Below are positions 8,988 to 17,265 of a stretch of 64,000 bases of DNA, piece by piece. The position numbers were made by a program, and so were the translations under genes. The stretch spans positions 186,001-250,000 of the forward strand of contig NZ_JADFFM010000002.1 in assembly GCF_015221995.1 (NCBI RefSeq), read 5' to 3'. This DNA is from Mucilaginibacter boryungensis (GTDB taxonomy: Bacteria > Bacteroidota > Bacteroidia > Sphingobacteriales > Sphingobacteriaceae). The notes under the pieces were generated by a model. The model was given only the letters and a program-made list of their open reading frames with translations, made no database searches and was not told where the DNA came from. Each line of letters starts with the position of its first letter. Within the stretch, counting starts at the first letter, position 1.

Positions 8988-10124
8988 ATGAAAAAACTCC
9001 TTACGCTTTTAGTCTTTATATTATTCACTACTCCCGCATTCGCACAAAAAAATCTGCTGCCCAAATTTGTACGTAAAATAATCTTCAATAACGATAGCAG
9101 CAAGCACAGCAGCTTTTTCCTGTTACCCGTATTCAGTTCGGCACCCGAGACTGGTTTAGAGGTTGGCGGCTCGGCTTTGTATTCCTTTTATACCGATACG
9201 GTGCATAATGACACACGTGTATCCAACATCTTCGGTTATGGTACGGTTACTACCAAAGGCCAAAGCCGCCTTAGCCTAAGCACTACTTACTGGGCACCGC
9301 ACAATGCCTGGCGCTACCTGGCATCTGTAAGCTATATTAATTTCCCATTCGATTTTTACGGCATAGGGCCAGATACTTATAAAATCAACAAGGACCACCT
9401 TGGCCAAAAACGCTTTAAGTTAAACTTTGAAGCAGACAAAAAATTTGGCAAGTATATTTACTTGGGCCTGATGGCCGGTGCCTTCGATTATAAATTCACC
9501 AATGAAAACCCGGGCGGTATTTTTGATACTAACCCCCAGATACAAAACCGGGCAGGTGGTGGCAGCCTGTTAGCCGGGCCGGCATTAATATTTGATACCC
9601 GCAATAATAACACCTACACCACCCGCGGTATCATTATCACCAGCTACTTCAACTTTTTCCAGGGTGTGGGGAGCAACAACAGTTATCAGGGAGGGCTGCT
9701 GAATGTTGAAGTATCCCAATTTAACCCGTTAAGTAAACGGCTTATGCTGGGATTTGATGTACAAAGCCAAAACCTAACCGGCAGTCAGTCGCCGTTTTAC
9801 CTGCTGCCATCGTTAGGCAGCGATGAACTTATGCGCGGCTATTACAATGGGCGTTACCGCGATCGCAACATGATAGCCGGACAAGCCGAACTGCGTTACC
9901 GCTTTAGCAACCGCTTTGCCGTAGCAGGTTTTGTAGGGGGAGGCACCGTCTATAATAAATCGCCCGACCTATCAACCCTGAAGCCTAACTATGGCGGCGG
10001 TTTACGTTACTTTTTTGATGTGGAAAAAGGTTTAACCATTCGCCTGGATTATGGCGCTGGGCAAAAAGTAGCCGGCGAAGCCAGGCAAAGCGGGGTATAC
10101 TTTAGTATGGGCGAAGCGTTTTAG
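8988..10124 (+). CDS. BamA/TamA-like (D15) outer membrane beta-barrel protein
   Basis: 378 aa from ATG 8988, which opens a clear signal peptide (MKKLLTLLVFILF ... FAQ). The in-frame TTG at 8973 only adds MPNLN and is rejected. The body is rich in alternating aromatic strands. It has surface-antigen features such as GPALIFDTRNNNTYTTRG, ELMRGYYNGRYRDRNM (RGY barrel signature) and QAELRYRF, with a C-terminal aromatic (GEAF). No POTRA domains are visible, so it resembles the small barrel-only D15 proteins of Bacteroidota. Its cargo is unknown. Confidence 0.8.
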   Translation: MKKLLTLLVFILFTTPAFAQKNLLPKFVRKIIFNNDSSKHSSFFLLPVFSSAPETGLEVGGSALYSFYTDTVHNDTRVSNIFGYGTVTTKGQSRLSLSTTYWAPHNAWRYLASVSYINFPFDFYGIGPDTYKINKDHLGQKRFKLNFEADKKFGKYIYLGLMAGAFDYKFTNENPGGIFDTNPQIQNRAGGGSLLAGPALIFDTRNNNTYTTRGIIITSYFNFFQGVGSNNSYQGGLLNVEVSQFNPLSKRLMLGFDVQSQNLTGSQSPFYLLPSLGSDELMRGYYNGRYRDRNMIAGQAELRYRFSNRFAVAGFVGGGTVYNKSPDLSTLKPNYGGGLRYFFDVEKGLTIRLDYGAGQKVAGEARQSGVYFSMGEAF

Positions 10125-10489
10125 ATACGTATATAATTGCTTATTCTTGCGGCTAAATTATACTATCTTGCAACCTCATTTAATTAAAACTTGCCGCTTT
10201 TTGGCTTCAAAAATCAACCGCATCAAAAAGCCACCGAATTTGCCCGCAAACCATGCTGGAATTTAATCGAACTTTGTGCATTTTTATGCCCAAAATTCTT
10301 TAAAACATACTTATTTAAGTTCAAAACGGCTATTTACAAGTGATCCTGATTTCACTTACCCCTCAAAGAACATTTACCTTAATATACCCATTTCGACGTT
10401 AAAAAACAAATAGTTTTTTGGCGATTTTTAGCCTTTTTTAGATTTTAAAGATATCAAATTAGGAAGCCTTTCGCTTTTTTAGCGATTTT

Positions 10490-10520
10490 TACAAAAGGTA
10501 CTTTTGTACAGATTGTACAA
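10490..10520. promoter_or_regulatory. Two overlapping perfect palindromes, operator candidate
   Basis: TACAAAAG-GTA-CTTTTGTA (10490-10508) and TTGTACA-GAT-TGTACAA (10504-10520) are both exact inverted repeats with 3-base spacers, and they share the middle half-site. This looks like three alternating half-sites for a dimeric regulator. No regulator is encoded nearby, and I cannot name one. Confidence 0.45.
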
Positions 10521-10554
10521 TAAATAACTCCCACCCTGTCTGTAAAATTATAAA

Positions 10555-10581
10555 CTTGCGCTCGTTTGTAACGAGTGCAAG
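10555..10581 (+). promoter_or_regulatory. 12-bp hairpin upstream of the esterase
   Basis: CTTGCGCTCGTT (10555-10566) and AACGAGTGCAAG (10570-10581) pair except at one position, with a TGT loop. It lies 41 bases before the ATG at 10623. No T-run follows, so it is not a standard terminator. It could be a 5' leader structure or a further operator. Confidence 0.4.
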
Positions 10582-10622
10582 CAGAGCATTAAACCATCTT
10601 GAGACTTTTGTATCTTAAACAT

Positions 10623-11447
10623 ATGAAAATCAAACTGTCATCACTTTTCAGCATCTTCATATTAGCATGTTTTTGCTTTGTTACGTGCCTAACTTTTGGA
10701 AAAGTAAAACCGCGCATCATTCAAACCGAACCCCAAACTTTGGAGTGGAGGGTTGCCGGAGTTACACGTAAGGCATTGGTTTATATCCCCGTATCTGCTA
10801 AGACGAAACCTACACCTATTATTTTTGCTTACCACGGGCATGGCGGCACTATGCAGCACATGTATAATGGGCGCAGGTTTGATAAGCTTTGGCCCGAGGC
10901 TATTTTTATTTGTCCGCAGGGTTTAAAAACGGTGGGCGCGCTGACCGATCCGGAGGGCAAACTGCCCGGCTGGCAAATGGCGGCTGATACCACCAATAGC
11001 GACCTGAAGTTTTTTGACGCTATGCTGCAAACGCTTAAAAAAGATTATAAAATTGACGATAAACGTATTTATGTAACCGGTCATTCCAATGGTGGCGGGT
11101 TCACGTACCTGTTATGGGCCATGCGCGGTGATGTATTTGCTGCTGTAGCGCCCTCATCAGCGGTAGCGGCCAAACTGATGCCGTTGTTAAAGCCAAAACC
11201 AGCCCTGCACATTATGGGCGAAACCGACCCGCTGGTGAAACCCGCCTGGCAGCGTATGACCTGTAATTACCTGCTCAAATTAAATAAATGCCAGCAAACC
11301 GGCCAGAAGATCAGCGAATATGCTACGGAATACCCATCAGCTATAGGCACCCCATTTGTTTGGTACCTGCATCCGGGTGGTCACGTTTATCCCAGTGAAG
11401 CTGATGCGGTGGTGATTGATTTCTTTAAGAAGCAGCTAAAGCCGTAA
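10623..11447 (+). CDS. Secreted alpha/beta hydrolase, CE1 / PHB-depolymerase-like esterase
   Basis: 274 aa from ATG 10623, which begins a signal peptide (MKIKLSSLFSIFILACFCF). The upstream TTG at 10599 is not needed. The fold shows the oxyanion segment YHGHGGTMQHM, FICPQGL, and the nucleophile elbow VTGHSNGGGF with Ser in G-H-S-N-G. An acidic residue (MGETDPLV) and a late His (HPGGHVYPSE) complete the triad. The set matches feruloyl/acetyl-esterase-like and LpqC-like hydrolases acting outside the cytoplasm. The substrate is unknown. Confidence 0.8.
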   Translation: MKIKLSSLFSIFILACFCFVTCLTFGKVKPRIIQTEPQTLEWRVAGVTRKALVYIPVSAKTKPTPIIFAYHGHGGTMQHMYNGRRFDKLWPEAIFICPQGLKTVGALTDPEGKLPGWQMAADTTNSDLKFFDAMLQTLKKDYKIDDKRIYVTGHSNGGGFTYLLWAMRGDVFAAVAPSSAVAAKLMPLLKPKPALHIMGETDPLVKPAWQRMTCNYLLKLNKCQQTGQKISEYATEYPSAIGTPFVWYLHPGGHVYPSEADAVVIDFFKKQLKP

Positions 11448-11494
11448 TGGCATCCGGATACCATGTAAAATGCTCCGTCGACTTAATTATTAGA

Positions 11495-11950
11495 TCATTT
11501 AGCCTTTAATTCGATATGCTGCTCATCTTTTAATGGTCTTAACACTCGCCTATCAAACTCTTTCAGTAGTTCATTCATTCCATCTGCTTTAATTCCATAT
11601 CCGCCCTTATTTGTTTTCAGATCGAGCGCTCCAATTAAACCAATTACTATTTTATTGTTTGAAATGGCCTCATATCTCAAATTATATAATAAGCTATCTT
11701 TAAACTGTATGTTTATATCATATGCGTAGCCGGTGTCCTTATCGCCTACGGTATCCATATTTTTAAACGATATATCTTTATGATCGTGAATTTGGTTATG
11801 CAACCCTGACTCAAACTTCGTCAGTCTTCCGGCATACTCGTAATCTTTTATATGCGGTATAGTACAACTAACACACGCAACCATATAAATACATCGCCCA
11901 ATAAATCCTAAAATGATAACTGAAAATATTATAAATATAATTTTACGCAT
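11495..11950 (-). CDS. Membrane-anchored protein of unknown function
   Basis: 151 aa with one N-terminal hydrophobic helix (residues 4-28) containing cysteines (CIYMVACVSC). The first Cys could be a lipobox, but the context is poor. The soluble part is polar and mixed alpha/beta (YDINIQFKDSLLYNLRYE). I do not recognise a family. It lies downstream of the methyltransferase on the same strand. The 56-bp gap between them holds a word array, so it may be co-transcribed. Confidence 0.6.
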   Translation of the reverse strand: MRKIIFIIFSVIILGFIGRCIYMVACVSCTIPHIKDYEYAGRLTKFESGLHNQIHDHKDISFKNMDTVGDKDTGYAYDINIQFKDSLLYNLRYEAISNNKIVIGLIGALDLKTNKGGYGIKADGMNELLKEFDRRVLRPLKDEQHIELKAK

Positions 11951-11970
11951 AAGTAAGATTACATAATCAT

Positions 11971-12002
11971 TTGCACATCTTCATATCCGCACATTTGCAT
12001 AT
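11971..12002. repeat. 8-bp word array, four units of NYGCAYAT type
   Basis: TTGCACAT, CTTCATAT, CCGCACAT and TTGCATAT follow each other with no gap, each exactly 8 bases. Three fit N-Y-G-C-A-Y-A-T and one has a changed third base. There is no inverted partner block here. The array ends 4 bases before the stop codon of the methyltransferase gene. Confidence 0.75.
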
Positions 12003-12006
12003 TCCT

Positions 12007-12792
12007 CTAAAACTTCACCTTAAAATCTTCCTTCTCCTGCCCTTTTCTGAAATACACCAGGCCTATCCAAAACAGGTCGACGGTTACAGTAACCTGTGGA
12101 TGTGCTTTTATTTGTGCCCAGGCTTCTTTCATGCCTTCGCTCCAGTAGATGTCGTCGAATATCAGCAGCGTGCCTTCGTGCACTTTAGGCAGGCACCATT
12201 CAAAGTAACGCAGCGTAGCTTCCTTTTGGTGGTTGCCGTCTACATACACAAAATCCAGTTGCGGCAGGTTGTTGATGAGTGGTGATAAGGTATCGTCAAA
12301 GTTGCCTACTATTTGTTCAATATGTGTGGCGTGCTCTTGTTTAAAAACATTTCCGGCTACCGCGGCGGTTTGGGGGCAACCCTCCAGTGTAAAGGTTTCG
12401 GCCTGGGGTGCCGCGTTATTTAAATATAGGGTGGTAATGCCTAAGCAGGTGCCCAATTCTATTAGGGTTTCAGGTTTTGCATCTGCCGCCAGCCTGTAAA
12501 TAAGTTGTGCCAATCGCGGCGATTTCAGCGCGTTTTTGGCGATAGTGCTCACCTGCTTTTCGCGGTTTTTATTGAGGTGCGAGCCTGCGCCCAAATCGGT
12601 TACGGTGATGGTATGATTGTCATTAAGCAGTCTTTTTCTGGCATTTTCAATTTTGCCGTATATTTCTTTTTCAGAAAAATCGTAAATTACCTCATCAACC
12701 AGCCTGTACACAAAAGGCGAGTGTACGCCATGCCTGCTTTTGGCAGTTAATTTGTGCATCAGGTAATCATACGCGAACCTTATATTTAACAT
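12007..12792 (-). CDS. Class I SAM-dependent methyltransferase
   Basis: 261 aa. The SAM-binding loop TLIELGTCLGITTLYL lies about residues 114-129, followed by an acidic residue in the second strand (TLEGCP). A DFVYVDGNHQKEATLRYFEW segment and LLIFDDIYWSEGMKEAW resemble the O-methyltransferase (Methyltransf_24) group. The first 100 residues are helical (KLTAKSRHGVHSPFVYRLVD), a start seen in a Bacteroidota-specific subgroup. The acceptor is unknown. Confidence 0.82.
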   Translation of the reverse strand: MLNIRFAYDYLMHKLTAKSRHGVHSPFVYRLVDEVIYDFSEKEIYGKIENARKRLLNDNHTITVTDLGAGSHLNKNREKQVSTIAKNALKSPRLAQLIYRLAADAKPETLIELGTCLGITTLYLNNAAPQAETFTLEGCPQTAAVAGNVFKQEHATHIEQIVGNFDDTLSPLINNLPQLDFVYVDGNHQKEATLRYFEWCLPKVHEGTLLIFDDIYWSEGMKEAWAQIKAHPQVTVTVDLFWIGLVYFRKGQEKEDFKVKF

Positions 12793-12829
12793 GCGGTAAA
12801 ATTATTAATATTTTTGGTTGGGACTAAGA

Positions 12830-13699
12830 ATGATAGAGAATAGTAAAGAAATAGAATCGTTGATACGTTTGCTGGATGACCCGGATGCGGAGATATTTGA
12901 GCATGTGCATGATAAGCTAAAATCGTACGGCAGCGAGGTAATTGAATACCTGGAAAATGCTTTTGAAAAAGCTTTCGACCCTATACAGCAGGACCGTATT
13001 GCCAACCTGGTGCATGAAATCCAGTTTGGTACGTTAAAAACCGAGTTGCAGCTTTGGCACCAGGGTGGCGCATTCGACCTGCTGCAAGGCGCACTGATAC
13101 TTAACAAATACCAATACCCCGACCTTGATGAGCAGAAGATAATTAACCAGATAGAGGCCATTAAGCGTGATATCTGGCTGCAAATGATATACGACGCCAG
13201 TCCGGCCGAGCATGTAAAACTGATCAACCATGTGCTGTATAGTATCCATGGGTTCAGCGGCAATACGGCCAATCATCAGGACCCTCAAAATAGTTATTTA
13301 AGCCAGGTGCTGGAAACCAAAAAAGGGAACCAGATATCGCTGGCTATAATTTATTCCATTATTGCCCAAAAGTTGGATATACCTATTTATGGCGTTAACC
13401 TGCCGCAGCATTTTATTTTGGCCTATGTTGATGAAAGTCTGGAAAGTGAATTTGAAGGAGGCATCCTATTCTATATTAATGCCTTCAACAAGGGCTTTAT
13501 CTTCGGGCGGCGCGATGTGGATATGTTCCTGAAACAGCTGAACCTGAAAGCTGAGAAACAATTTTACGAACCCTGCAGCAATACTGATATTATCAAACGC
13601 ATTTTGCGCAACCTCATTAGTGCCTATGAGGCATTAGGATCAACCGATAAAGTAAGGGAATTGAATGAGTTGCTGGATATCGTAAGCAAAGAATTATAA
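12830..13699 (+). CDS. SirB1-like transglutaminase-family protein
   Basis: 289 aa from ATG 12830 (MIENSKEIESL); the TTG at 12818 is rejected. Helical repeats fill residues 1-90. The SirB1/transglutaminase-like region follows: YSIHGFSGN, then LETKKGNQISLAIIYSIIAQ and GVNLPQHFILAY, the usual core of this family, which lacks a clear catalytic Cys. Residues 235-285 look like a short TPR tail. The molecular role is not established. It diverges from the methyltransferase gene with 37 bp between the start codons. Confidence 0.78.
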   Translation: MIENSKEIESLIRLLDDPDAEIFEHVHDKLKSYGSEVIEYLENAFEKAFDPIQQDRIANLVHEIQFGTLKTELQLWHQGGAFDLLQGALILNKYQYPDLDEQKIINQIEAIKRDIWLQMIYDASPAEHVKLINHVLYSIHGFSGNTANHQDPQNSYLSQVLETKKGNQISLAIIYSIIAQKLDIPIYGVNLPQHFILAYVDESLESEFEGGILFYINAFNKGFIFGRRDVDMFLKQLNLKAEKQFYEPCSNTDIIKRILRNLISAYEALGSTDKVRELNELLDIVSKEL

Positions 13700-13704
13700 C
13701 GTCA

Positions 13705-13773
13705 GCCGAACTTGTTTCGGCATCCCATCATGCCGGTTTCTTGTCCTAAGGGAAACCCTGAAACAATTTCAGG
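13705..13773. repeat. Compound hairpin element between convergent genes
   Basis: GCCGAA-CTTGT-TTCGGC (13705-13721), GGCAT...ATGCC (13719-13734) and CCTGAAA-CAA-TTTCAGG (13757-13773) are three short perfect inverted repeats in a row. The first resembles the hairpin at 8036. It lies between the ends of two converging genes and may end both transcripts. Confidence 0.6.
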
Positions 13774-13784
13774 ATGAGGCACGG

Positions 13785-14645
13785 TTAGTGGAGCCCTTTC
13801 CGCTTGAGCAGTCCGCCAGTAGTATCATCGATGCTTTGCTGAACAATGAAGGCCTTGGGATCGATACTTAATACCAGTTTTTTTATGGCTGGTATTTCTA
13901 AACGGGTAGCTACCGTGAAGATAATATCGCGCGGGTCGTTGATCAGGCCGTCTTTGCCATACCCATGTTTGCCCTGGTATATCGTTACCCCACGGCCGAG
14001 ATTTTCGGTGATCGCTATTCTTATTTTCTCACTTTTAACAGATACTACGGTAATGCCCGTATACTGCTCTATCCCGTTCAAAATAAAGTCTATCATTTTT
14101 GAAGCCGCCAGGTAAGTAAGGATAGAATACAAAGCTGCTTCAATACCTAATAAAAATGCGGCTACACCAAATATCAATACATTCAGTATCAATATCACAT
14201 CGCTTACTTTTACTACCTGTGTTTTTTTGCTGACCAGTAAGGCTGCTATTTCAGTACCATCAAGCACAGCTCCTCCGCGTATGGACAGGCCTACTCCTGC
14301 ACCTAAAAAAACGCCACCAAATACTGCCGTCAGTAGTTTATCGGGGGTAACATCGGGGTATTGTACAAATGCCAGGCAAAGGGACAGCCCAGCTATAGCA
14401 AGCGTACTTTTCAGTGCGAACATTTTCCCAAGTTTGCGATAACCCAGCCATAAAAATGGTACGTTTATTATAAAAATAAGAATGGCTATAGGTAGGTCAG
14501 TAATATCGGCCACTAATAACGATATCCCGGTGACGCCGCCATCAATAAAATGACTGGGTAGCAGGAAACCTTTCAGCCCCATACCGGCACAAAATATCCC
14601 TAAAACTATCAGTAAAATATCTTTAAGTATATCCTTGGTTTTCAT
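13785..14645 (-). CDS. YitT family membrane protein (DUF161 + DUF2179)
   Basis: 286 aa. Five to six hydrophobic helices in residues 8-175 include the family motifs GFLLPSHFIDGGVTGISLL and GGAVLDGTEIAALL. A C-terminal cytoplasmic DUF2179 domain follows (AITENLGRGVTIYQGKHGYG ... IPAIKKLVLSIDPKAFI). Members are YitT/YqfU-like proteins, proposed transporters of unknown substrate. It converges with the transglutaminase-like gene and lies 16 bp after the cupin gene on the same strand, so the two are probably co-transcribed. Confidence 0.88.
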   Translation of the reverse strand: MKTKDILKDILLIVLGIFCAGMGLKGFLLPSHFIDGGVTGISLLVADITDLPIAILIFIINVPFLWLGYRKLGKMFALKSTLAIAGLSLCLAFVQYPDVTPDKLLTAVFGGVFLGAGVGLSIRGGAVLDGTEIAALLVSKKTQVVKVSDVILILNVLIFGVAAFLLGIEAALYSILTYLAASKMIDFILNGIEQYTGITVVSVKSEKIRIAITENLGRGVTIYQGKHGYGKDGLINDPRDIIFTVATRLEIPAIKKLVLSIDPKAFIVQQSIDDTTGGLLKRKGLH

Positions 14646-14661
14646 AACTGATAATGCAAGC

Positions 14662-15006
14662 TTATTTCAGTTTCAAAAAGTCACCGTCTATTATCAGCAG
14701 CTTCACTCCTTCTTTAGAAACCGACCGGTGTGAACTTAATTCATCGGATACGACATAGGTCATGCCTTTTTCCATCCTAAACACTTCGCCCGTTGCCATT
14801 TCACTTTCAAAGGCGCCTTCCAGGCAATGTACAATGTGGCCTTTCCGGCACCAATGGTCGGCCAGGTAACCCGCACTATATTCCACTATGCGGATGCGTA
14901 AGCCGGGCAATTGCAGCACCTGCCACCAGGAGGTACCTGTTTCGCCGGGGCGTTCCTCTTTAGAGATATTATCCCAGTTGATGGTTTGGAAGGGAATATT
15001 GGACAT
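14662..15006 (-). CDS. DHCW-type small cupin
   Basis: 114 aa single-domain cupin. The strand pattern LRIRIVEYSAGYLADHWCRKG carries the DHWC version of the metal-site segment of the family annotated as DHCW motif cupin fold protein. HIVHCLEGAFE and MEKGMTYVVSDELSSHRS supply the second cupin motif. The enzymatic role is unknown. It is upstream of yitT on the same strand with a 16-bp gap. Confidence 0.8.
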   Translation of the reverse strand: MSNIPFQTINWDNISKEERPGETGTSWWQVLQLPGLRIRIVEYSAGYLADHWCRKGHIVHCLEGAFESEMATGEVFRMEKGMTYVVSDELSSHRSVSKEGVKLLIIDGDFLKLK

Positions 15007-15028
15007 TGATTAGGCATTTATAAATACA

Positions 15029-15106
15029 TGTCATTTCGAATGAGGAGAAATCTTCTACGTGAAACTGTCCGCATTTATAAGATTTCTCCCGTTGGTCGAA
15101 ATGACA
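15029..15106. repeat. GTCATTTCGA-type palindromic element
   Basis: The outer arms TGTCATTTCGA / TCGAAATGACA and inner arms GGAGAAATCTT / AAGATTTCTCC give a long imperfect stem. It lies between the hydrolase and cupin genes, both on the minus strand. Copies with the same order of arms occur at 33089-33197 and 50603-50688, with only the centre and the inner spacers differing. Confidence 0.82.
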
Positions 15107-15114
15107 TAGTTTAA

Positions 15115-16011
15115 TTAAAATCCGTTCTGTTTTAAAAAGTTAGCGCAGCGGTCGAACCACTGGTCGGGGGTGGTTTTGTTGTTTAAGCCAAAGCCATGGC
15201 CACCCGCCTGATAAATATGCATTTCGGCCTTTACTTTATTGGCCAACAGGGCTTCGTAAAACATCAGACTATTTTGTACAGGCACGGTTTTATCATCTTC
15301 GGCGTGTACAATAAATGTAGGCGGGGTATTTGGGGTCACCTGTTTCTCGTTACTGTATAGGTCTATCAGTTCTTTAGGCGCATCCTTACCGGTAAGGTTT
15401 ACTTGCGAGCCACGGTGGGCCAAATTGCCAAAGGTAATTACCGGGTATAGCAGCAATGCGAAATCAGGACGTACGCTGGTATTTTTAGGGTTATCAATTA
15501 CCACTTTATCAAAATGGGTTTCGGTTGTTGAAGCTAAATGCCCACCGGCTGAAAAGCCAATAATGCCCACCTTAGCCGGGTCAACACCCCATTCGGCGGC
15601 GCGCTCTCGGATGATCTGTATAGCGCGCTGCGCATCCTGTAACGGGCCGATAGTTTTGTCAACCATTATTTTATCACTCGGCAAGCGGTATTTCAGCACA
15701 AAAGCTGTTACGCCAATTTCGTTAAATTTTTTAGCTATAGCCCAGCCTTCGTGGTCTATAGCTAATCCCGAATAACCGCCGCCGGGGCATACTACCACGG
15801 CAGTACCGGTAGCTTTGCCCTTGTCGGGCAGGTATGGGGTAATTGTAGGGTCGGTAACTAATCTTGCATGATTGTTGGAATCGTCTTCTACATAATCTGC
15901 CGGGGCGGGTTTGCTATTGGGTACACCGTTTGGATATAGCTTTATCGCCTTCTCCTGGGCAAATGCGGTTACAGTTAATAACATCAGCAATGGTAATAAT
16001 AACTTCTTCAT
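15115..16011 (-). CDS. Secreted alpha/beta hydrolase, acetyl-xylan-esterase/BD-FAE-like
   Basis: 298 aa from ATG 16011, where a signal peptide begins (MKKLLLPLLMLLTVTAFAQ). The longer frame to 16116 reads through a repeat and is rejected. The HGG-like segment is VVVCPGGGYSGLAIDHEG. The nucleophile Ser is in IGFSAGGHLAS, the Asp in HAEDDKTVPV and the His in AGGHGFGL. The layout matches endo-xylanase-linked esterases and the BD-FAE family, which deacetylate or deferuloylate plant polysaccharides. No polysaccharide utilisation locus is adjacent, so the substrate is an inference. Confidence 0.82.
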   Translation of the reverse strand: MKKLLLPLLMLLTVTAFAQEKAIKLYPNGVPNSKPAPADYVEDDSNNHARLVTDPTITPYLPDKGKATGTAVVVCPGGGYSGLAIDHEGWAIAKKFNEIGVTAFVLKYRLPSDKIMVDKTIGPLQDAQRAIQIIRERAAEWGVDPAKVGIIGFSAGGHLASTTETHFDKVVIDNPKNTSVRPDFALLLYPVITFGNLAHRGSQVNLTGKDAPKELIDLYSNEKQVTPNTPPTFIVHAEDDKTVPVQNSLMFYEALLANKVKAEMHIYQAGGHGFGLNNKTTPDQWFDRCANFLKQNGF

Positions 16012-16054
16012 GGTAAATGGTTTATTGGGCGTTCTAAAATAGCGAATTAAAAAT

Positions 16055-16167
16055 TTAACCACAAAGGACACAAAGGAAGAAACCACAAAGGACACTGAGA
16101 TTTGCACAGTGTACAAAATTAATTCTTTGCGGCCTTTGTGAAAAGTCTTTGTGTTCTCTGTGGTTAA
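16055..16167. repeat. CACAAAGGA word array, inverted ends
   Basis: The left block has CACAAAGGA twice in tandem (9-bp step) and again after a 6-base gap. The right block has the reverse words CTTTGTG, TCTTTGTG and CTCTGTG. The extreme ends TTAACCACA and TGTGGTTAA are exact inverted copies. It fills the space between prfB and the hydrolase gene start. Confidence 0.7.
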
Positions 16168-16175
16168 TTATTCTA

Positions 16176-17265
16176 TTATTTAGAACCGCCGAACTCCATC
16201 AGGTAAGCTTTCAGGAACTCGTCCAGGTCGCCATCCAGCACGGCTTGCGCGTTGGATGTTTCATGGTCGGTACGTAAATCCTTAACCAGTTTGTATGGAT
16301 GCAACACATAGTTGCGTATCTGGCTGCCCCATTCTATCTTCTTTTTGTTGCCCTCAATAGCATTGGTGGTTTCCTGTCGCTTGCGCATCTCAATTTCATA
16401 CAATTGCGATTTTAGCAAACGCATGGCGTTATCCTTATTCTGCAATTGCGAGCGCGATTCCTGGTTTTTGATGATAATACCCGATGGCTTGTGATACAAA
16501 CGCACGGCGGTTTCCACCTTGTTAACGTTTTGTCCACCGGCACCGCCTGAACGGAATGTTTCAAACTCTACGTCCGCAGGGTTAATTTCAATTTCAATGG
16601 TATCATCCACTAACGGGTACACATATACCGAAGCAAAAGAAGTATGCCGCTTAGCATTCGAATCAAATGGAGAAATCCGCACCAGGCGGTGCACGCCATT
16701 TTCGCCCTTAAGGTAACCGTAAGCAAAATCGCCTTCAAACTGTAGTGTTACGGTTTTTATACCCGCCACATCACCTTCCTGAAAGTCCTGTTCACTAACC
16801 TTATAGCCGTTCTTCTCGCCCCACATAATATACATCCGCATCAGCATTCCGGCCCAGTCGCAGCTTTCGGTACCACCGGCACCGGCGGTAATTTGCAGTA
16901 CGGCGTTTAACTGGTCTTCCTCGGCCGAGAGCATATTTTTAAACTCCAGTTCTTCGGTAGCCTTAACAGCCATATCGTACTGTTCTTTCATTTCGGCCTC
17001 GGTAGCATCGCCACTTTGGAAAAATTCGAACATTACAGCCATATCATCAAGTATCGATACGAGTTTTTGATATTGGTCTGTCCAAACTTTTTTGGTTTTT
17101 ATAGAGGCCAGCACCTTCTCGGCCTCTTTCGGATGGTCCCAAAAGTGTGGGCCAAGGGTTATTTCCTGTTCTTTGGCAAGCAGATCGAGCTTTTTATCGA
17201 TGTCAAAGATGCCTCCTCAGGGAAACTGCTCTATCCCTTAAATCCTGAACTTGTTCTTTAGTCAT
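16176..17265 (-). CDS. prfB: Peptide chain release factor 2, programmed +1 frameshift
   Basis: RF2 recognises UGA and UAA and triggers peptide release. The gene is in two frames. ATG 17265 opens 20 codons ending CAT CTT, then an in-frame TGA (17205-17203). Skipping T17205 continues as GAC ATC GAT to the stop at 16176, giving 362 aa, normal for RF2. The slippery CTT TGA C is preceded by AGGAGG three bases upstream of CTT, exactly the classical autoregulatory layout. Downstream motifs are SPF in [17 protein letters not shown], the RF2 anticodon-like tripeptide, and [19 protein letters not shown] with the catalytic GGQ. Confidence 0.96.

Larger units (their letters stand above)
10125..10622. other. 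498-bp intergenic region with operator-like palindromes
   Basis: AT-rich, with no ORF that looks coding. It contains two near copies of TTTTTTxGCGATTTTTA (about 10415 and 10476), the overlapping palindromes at 10490-10520 and a hairpin at 10555-10581. No tRNA- or riboswitch-like fold was recognised. It is probably the control region of the esterase at 10623. Confidence 0.5.

Noticed and set aside
10555..10581. Hairpin upstream of the esterase as a terminator
   Set aside because: There is no T-run on either side, and no gene ends nearby.
12805..13272. 155-aa minus-strand open frame over the transglutaminase-like gene
   Set aside because: Antisense shadow with Ser/Cys-rich composition. The plus-strand gene has clear family motifs.
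17115..17265. prfB as a pseudogene because of the in-frame TGA
   Set aside because: The stop is the programmed frameshift site (AGGAGG, CTT TGA C), and the protein is intact after a +1 shift.
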